Source of the DNA: Candidatus Caenarcanales bacterium
Lineage (GTDB): Bacteria; Cyanobacteriota; Vampirovibrionia; LMEP-6097
NCBI GenBank assembly: GCA_021299565.1
Contig: JAJTHA010000046.1
Location: forward strand, 1-34,253
Length of the DNA stretch: 34,253 bases
Direction of reading: 5' to 3'
The translations under genes and the position numbers were made by a program. This document shows, piece after piece, positions 30,665 to 34,253 of this stretch. Positions within the stretch are counted from its first letter, which is position 1. Each line of letters begins with the position of its first letter. The notes beneath the pieces were generated by a model. It worked only from the letters and a program-made list of their open reading frames with translations. It ran no database searches and was not told where the DNA came from.

Positions 30665-30753
30665 CTTTTGAACAAAATATTTAGCTAAGATAAATATTAT
30701 CCGGGACAACCACCAGCTTTAAACTTTTGTAAATCCTTATCCAGCCTAGCTTT

Positions 30754-30762
30754 TGCTATAAT
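30754..30762 (+). promoter_or_regulatory. Extended -10 element of dnaK
   Basis: TGcTATAAT ends 7 bases before the ATG at 30770. No good -35 and no CIRCE or sigma-32 element is seen upstream, so heat control, if any, is not by a familiar element at this site. Confidence 0.65.
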
Positions 30763-30769
30763 TGAAAAT

Positions 30770-32674
30770 ATGGCAAAAACTAAAGGTAAAGTATTAGGTA
30801 TAGACTTGGGGACCACCAACTCGTGTATGGCAATTATGGAAGCTGGACAGCCAACAGTAATCCCAAATGCTGAAGGTGCTAGAACAACTCCGTCAGTTGT
30901 TTTCATGGGTGAAGATAAATCCGTCGGGCAAATAGCAAAAAGACAAAGAGTACTGAAGCCTAAACAAACAATTTATAGTGCAAAACGATTAATCGGGCAC
31001 ACTTGGGAAGAAACGGAAAAAGATAGATCAAATTTAGCCTATGAAACAGTTCAAGGCAAAAATGGCTCGGTCAATATCAAGATTGATTCTAAGGATTTAA
31101 CGCCACAAGAAATTTCTGCTCAAGTATTGCGCAAACTTAAAGAGGATGCTGAAGCATATTTGGGGCAAAAAATAGAACAAGCAGTAATTACTGTTCCTGC
31201 TTATTTCAATGATAGCCAAAGACAAGCAACCAAAGATGCTGGCAAAATCGCTGGGCTAGAGGTTTTGAGAATTATCAATGAGCCTACAGCAGCGGCTTTG
31301 GCTTATGGTTTAGACAAGAAGCAAGAATCAACTATTTTGGTATTCGACTTAGGTGGCGGTACTTTTGACGTTTCTATTCTTGAACTCGGCGATGGAGTTT
31401 TTGAAGTGAAATCAACAGCAGGTGATTCAAGACTTGGCGGTGATGATTTCGATTTGTTGCTTGTCGATTATATTTCAGAGGAATTCAAAAAAGAAAACGG
31501 CATTGATCTACGTAAGGACGCTCAAGCACTTCAGAGATTAACTGAAGCTGCCGAAAAAGCCAAAATCGAATTATCAAATATCATGGAAGCCACTGTTAGT
31601 CTGCCTTTCATAACAGCTGATCAGAATGGTCCAAAGCACTTAGAGATGAAAATCACTAGAGCAAAATTTGAAGCCTTGCTTTCACCATTATTTGAAAACT
31701 TAAAAGGACCTCTTAATCAAGCTATTAAAGATGCTGATGTCAAAATTTCAGAAATTGATGAAGTGATTCTTGTTGGTGGTTCTACTCGTATCCCAGCGGT
31801 TAAGCAAATCGTAAAAGACATCACTGGTAAAGAGCCTAATCAGCATGTTAACCCAGATGAAGTTGTTGCTGTTGGCGCTGCTATTCAGGGTGGAGTTCTT
31901 GCTGGCGATGTTAAAGATGTTGTTTTGTTGGATGTAACTCCTTTGGGTCTTGGTATTGAGACTTTAGGTGGTGTGATGACTTTCTTGATCGAAAGAAACA
32001 CAACTATTCCTACCAAAAAATCAGAAGTCTTTTCAACAGCTGAGGATAATCAAACCAGAGTAGATATCAAAATCTATCAGGGAGAGCGTTCTAGGGCAGC
32101 TGAAAACAAGCTTCTTGGTGACTTTCATTTGGATGATATCAAGGCAGCACCAAGAGGTATGCCAAAAGTTGAAGTGACTTTTGATATTGATGCTAATGGT
32201 ATCTTGAATGTTTCAGCGAAAGATCAGGCAACAGGAAAAGAGCAAAAGATCTCTATTACTGCTTCAACTAATTTGTCTGAATCTGATATCGAAAAAATGG
32301 TCAAAGAAGCAGAAGCCAAAGCTGAAGAAGACAAGAAATTTAAAGAAGCCGCTGAAGAAAGAAACAAAGCGGATAGTCTTGTTTATGCAGCTGAAAAAGC
32401 AATCGCTGAACATGCTTCAAAGCCTTACGCTGCAAATATCAAGCCTGAATCTGATAAATTACAAGCAGTTGCAGATAAGCTAAGAGATTTAATTAAAAAT
32501 GGATCAACTACTCAAGAGCTTAAAGATAAATCAGTAGATATGCAAAATGCATTAGTTGAATTTAATAAGGCAGTTTCTAATTTTGCTCAGCAAGATGAAT
32601 CTGTATCTGAACAAGCTCAATCTGGTGGCGATGATGTTATTGATGCTGATTTCAAAGCTACAAGCGTAGACTAA
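30770..32674 (+). CDS. dnaK: Chaperone protein DnaK (Hsp70)
   Basis: 634 residues, normal length. KVLGIDLGTTNSCMAIMEAGQPTVIPNAEG is the nucleotide-domain start, VITVPAYFNDSQRQATKDAG the second signature, and VFDLGGGTFDVSILEL the phosphate loop. EVILVGGSTRIPAVKQIV is the third signature, DVTPLGLGIETLGG the linker-substrate domain start, and a helical lid follows. The tail (DDVIDADFKATSVD) is a DnaK end with the usual VIDADF motif. It binds unfolded proteins in an ATP cycle with DnaJ and GrpE. Neither partner gene is adjacent, unlike the common grpE-dnaK-dnaJ order. A REP-like palindrome follows 41 bases after the stop. Confidence 0.98.
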   Translation: MAKTKGKVLGIDLGTTNSCMAIMEAGQPTVIPNAEGARTTPSVVFMGEDKSVGQIAKRQRVLKPKQTIYSAKRLIGHTWEETEKDRSNLAYETVQGKNGSVNIKIDSKDLTPQEISAQVLRKLKEDAEAYLGQKIEQAVITVPAYFNDSQRQATKDAGKIAGLEVLRIINEPTAAALAYGLDKKQESTILVFDLGGGTFDVSILELGDGVFEVKSTAGDSRLGGDDFDLLLVDYISEEFKKENGIDLRKDAQALQRLTEAAEKAKIELSNIMEATVSLPFITADQNGPKHLEMKITRAKFEALLSPLFENLKGPLNQAIKDADVKISEIDEVILVGGSTRIPAVKQIVKDITGKEPNQHVNPDEVVAVGAAIQGGVLAGDVKDVVLLDVTPLGLGIETLGGVMTFLIERNTTIPTKKSEVFSTAEDNQTRVDIKIYQGERSRAAENKLLGDFHLDDIKAAPRGMPKVEVTFDIDANGILNVSAKDQATGKEQKISITASTNLSESDIEKMVKEAEAKAEEDKKFKEAAEERNKADSLVYAAEKAIAEHASKPYAANIKPESDKLQAVADKLRDLIKNGSTTQELKDKSVDMQNALVEFNKAVSNFAQQDESVSEQAQSGGDDVIDADFKATSVD

Positions 32675-32715
32675 TAAAACCCTCCGTAAAAATTAAGACT
32701 TCAATTGTAGTTTAA

Positions 32716-32808
32716 TGTCACTGCGAGCTGCGAAGCAGCGTGGCAGTCCAGTTTACATAGCGTGAGCTCTGGATCGCCACGCCTCACTGCGTGAGGCTCG
32801 CGATGACA
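32716..32808. repeat. REP-like palindromic element
   Basis: A 93-base imperfect palindrome, GC-richer than its surroundings. The outer arms are TGTCACTGCGAG (32716-32727) and CTCGCGATGACA (32797-32808). Inner arms CGTGGCAGTCCAG (32739-32751) and CTGGATCGCCACG (32769-32781) differ only at two central bases. Small hairpins CTGCGAAGCAG (left) and CCTCACTGCGTGAGG (right) lie between them, giving a multi-branched fold. The plan matches the TGTCATTGCGAG...GCAATCC class of dispersed palindromes seen in many bacteria. It may also act as a transcript end for dnaK. Confidence 0.75.
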
Positions 32809-32839
32809 GTGAATTTTCTGCTATCTGAATGAGCGCTAA

Positions 32840-32850
32840 TGATATACAAT
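32840..32850 (+). promoter_or_regulatory. -10 region of the MlaD-like gene
   Basis: TGaTATACA (32840-32848) overlaps TACAAT (32845-32850), which ends 7 bases before the GTG at 32858. Either register predicts almost no leader. Confidence 0.45.
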
Positions 32851-32857
32851 TGATTTT

Positions 32858-33592
32858 GTGGCGATTATTATCGAATTTCTAAAAGGTGTACTTAAAAAAC
32901 TTGTTACTTTAGCAGTAGTAGCATCTCTAGCTTTTTGGGGATGGAATACATACAAGAATAAAAGAGAGTCAAGGACCTTTATCGTAAGTTTCAATGATGT
33001 TGAGGGTTTGACAAAGGGCTCACCGATTTATGCAAATGGCATTAAGGTTGGTAAAGTTATTCAGATTTTGCCTCTTGGTAATACCAATAGTGTTGGAGTG
33101 AAAGGTTTAATCACTAGTAAAGATTTTCCTAATCCCGGCTCATCCGTTAGAGCAAGAATTATCAATAATATAGAAAGTGGTGGGGGCAAAATTCTAGATG
33201 TGGTTGCCATGAATGTAGATACTAAGCAAGCTTTGGGTAAAGGGGAAAATCCTTATATTCTCAAGCATACACTTAGAATCACAAGAGATTTTTTCCAGAT
33301 GTCGAAAGATTTTTCTAATGATGTTTATCATTTAGTCTCTTCCAAAGAATCAGAAAGCAATAAAGAAAAAATAGAAAATGCTGTGCAAAATACAGTTACA
33401 AGTATTGAGTATGGCACAGTACAAAATGACATCAAAAACCAGATGCATCATTTAAATAAAGAAATTAAAGAATTGGAAAAGAATCCTAATAAAAAGCGCA
33501 AAGCAGAAAAAGAAATGGAGAATCAAGCAAAAGCACTCAAGAACACACTTTCAAGCTTTGGATCTCTAGCAGATGTCTATAGAGAAGAATAG
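32858..33592 (+). CDS. MlaD/Mce-domain protein
   Basis: 244 residues, starting at GTG. One N-terminal membrane anchor (LVTLAVVASLAFWGW, about residues 15-30). The Mce/MlaD domain follows at about 38-130: RTFIVSFNDVEGLTKGSPIYANGIKVGKVIQILPL, where VxGLxxGxxVxxxGxxVGxV is the family signature. The C-terminal 80 residues form a charged coiled coil (EIKELEKNPNKKRKAEKEMENQAKALKN). Mce proteins carry lipids between membranes with MlaE-type permease and MlaF-type ATPase; neither is in the window. Preceded by the palindromic repeat and a short -10 region, it appears to be an independent unit. Confidence 0.87.
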   Translation: MAIIIEFLKGVLKKLVTLAVVASLAFWGWNTYKNKRESRTFIVSFNDVEGLTKGSPIYANGIKVGKVIQILPLGNTNSVGVKGLITSKDFPNPGSSVRARIINNIESGGGKILDVVAMNVDTKQALGKGENPYILKHTLRITRDFFQMSKDFSNDVYHLVSSKESESNKEKIENAVQNTVTSIEYGTVQNDIKNQMHHLNKEIKELEKNPNKKRKAEKEMENQAKALKNTLSSFGSLADVYREE

Positions 33593-33602
33593 AGACAATT
33601 TT

Positions 33603-33611
33603 TGCTAAAAT
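33603..33611 (+). promoter_or_regulatory. Extended -10 element of ubiX
   Basis: TGcTAAAAT ends 8 bases before the ATG at 33620, 11 bases after the preceding gene's stop. Confidence 0.55.
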
Positions 33612-33619
33612 TATCTCTA

Positions 33620-34253
33620 ATGAACAAAGATTTACCTATAGTGCTGGGAATTACAGGGGCTAGTGGAGCGATTTATGGCTATAGGATTTTGGAATTTTTG
33701 CTACAAAATGGGTATAAAGTCGATTTAGTACTTTCGGATAATTCGCTGAAAGTAGCAGCGGCAGAGTTGAGTTTTCATTTACCTCAATCAAATCTACTTG
33801 ATAAAGCACAATTGATTTTGAATCAAATTAATTCAGAAGCTTATTCGGCAAATTTACAAATTTGGGATCACACTAACGTTGCAGCCGCAATTTCAAGCGG
33901 TTCTTATAAAACACAAGGAATGATAATTGCTCCTTGTAGCATGGGTACCATTGGGAATATAGCTAGTGGGACTTCCAATAATCTAATTACTAGAGCGGCT
34001 GATGTCATTATTAAAGAAAGGCGCAAATTGGTTTTGGTCGCAAGAGAAACGCCACTAAGTACTATTCACTTGCGTAATATGCTTGCTTTGAGCGAGAGCG
34101 GTGTTGTGGTTTTACCTGCAGCTCCGGGTTTTTATCATCAACCACAATCAATTGATGATTTGGTGAATTTTATTGTGGGTAAAACTCTTGATGTTTTTGG
34201 TGTGGAAAACTCTAGTTTCAAACGCTGGCTAGGAGAGCGTTATAATGAACTTA
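33620..34253 (+). CDS. ubiX: Flavin prenyltransferase UbiX (3' end cut by window)
   Basis: 211 codons are visible with no stop. LGITGASGAIYGYRILEFLLQNGYKVDLVLS is the UbiX FMN-binding opening, with ITGASG and a C-terminal YxxR. MIIAPCSMGTIGNIASGTSNNLITRAADVIIKERRKLVLVARETPLSTIHLRNML holds the conserved APCSM and RETPLS motifs, and VLPAAPGFYHQPQSIDDLVNFIVG closes the core. UbiX joins dimethylallyl phosphate to FMN to make the prenylated flavin cofactor for UbiD-type decarboxylases, usually in quinone synthesis. The visible length is close to complete, so only a few residues are missing. Confidence 0.95.
   Translation, partial: MNKDLPIVLGITGASGAIYGYRILEFLLQNGYKVDLVLSDNSLKVAAAELSFHLPQSNLLDKAQLILNQINSEAYSANLQIWDHTNVAAAISSGSYKTQGMIIAPCSMGTIGNIASGTSNNLITRAADVIIKERRKLVLVARETPLSTIHLRNMLALSESGVVVLPAAPGFYHQPQSIDDLVNFIVGKTLDVFGVENSSFKRWLGERYNEL

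Noticed and set aside
30659..30688. CIRCE-like element (TTAGCAC ... GCTAA) between ssb and dnaK
   Set aside because: Only the left half resembles CIRCE; the right half lacks GAGTGC and the spacing is wrong. The left half is better explained as the ssb extended -10 on the minus strand.
1..34253. tRNA, rRNA, CRISPR, insertion sequence, riboswitch or prophage
   Set aside because: No cloverleaf-like spacing with CCA or conserved T-loop, no regularly spaced repeats, no transposase or integrase motif, and no gap large enough for a typical riboswitch before any gene except possibly 21267-21354, where no known motif is visible.

Overview
The window is a gene-dense, AT-rich stretch of bacterial chromosome. 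It holds about 30 protein genes on both strands with very little spacer; no gap exceeds 300 bases. I see no rRNA, tRNA, CRISPR array, transposase or phage gene. The mix points to a non-photosynthetic relative of cyanobacteria (Melainabacteria/Vampirovibrionia type). A PDZ/radical-SAM/DUF512 protein and a DUF3326 protein, both typical of cyanobacteria (DUF512 also of Firmicutes), sit beside a chemoreceptor and a flagellar/type III C-ring-like protein, and there are no photosynthesis genes. This placement is inference from gene content; no marker tree could be run.

Layout. 1-3430: redox genes: a thioredoxin-reductase-like flavoprotein cut by the window edge, a fused cysteine-dioxygenase-like cupin/FAD protein, and a nitroreductase. 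3427-4040: a RelB/RelE-like toxin-antitoxin pair with an operator and a frameshifted toxin. 4052-5820: lemA plus two TPM-domain genes. 5901-8243: a Cache-HAMP-PAS chemoreceptor. 8352-15105: glutamate synthase gltB-gltD behind a Dpp/Opp-type permease. 15136-18989: leuB and exonuclease III with a 4-base overlap, then a CoA-binding protein and a Na/Pi cotransporter on the opposite strand. 19130-21248: a small exported protein, a MidA-like methyltransferase and an alpha/beta hydrolase. 21355-25191: an abutting three-gene cluster of a two-SpoA FliM/FliN/SctQ-like protein, a lipoprotein that fuses two different solute-binding folds, and a Rossmann-fold protein. 25157-30646: the DUF512 protein, ispE, secD, DUF3326, acpS and a short ssb. 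30770-34253: dnaK, a REP-like palindrome, an MlaD/Mce-like protein and ubiX, cut by the window end.

Many genes are housekeeping: nitrogen assimilation (gltBD), leucine (leuB), isoprenoids (ispE), acyl carrier activation (acpS), protein export and folding (secD, dnaK), and DNA upkeep (exoIII, ssb). The most unusual parts are the 21355-25191 cluster, the cupin-FAD fusion, and the promoter architecture.

Across the window, about 17 genes have a -10-like hexamer ending only 6-12 bases before the start codon, often in the extended TGn form. This would give mRNAs with almost no 5' leader. Shine-Dalgarno motifs appear mainly at some genes inside operons. In addition, all six convergent gene pairs overlap at their 3' ends. 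Both patterns suggest a tightly packed genome with widespread leaderless transcription, to be tested by 5'-end mapping.
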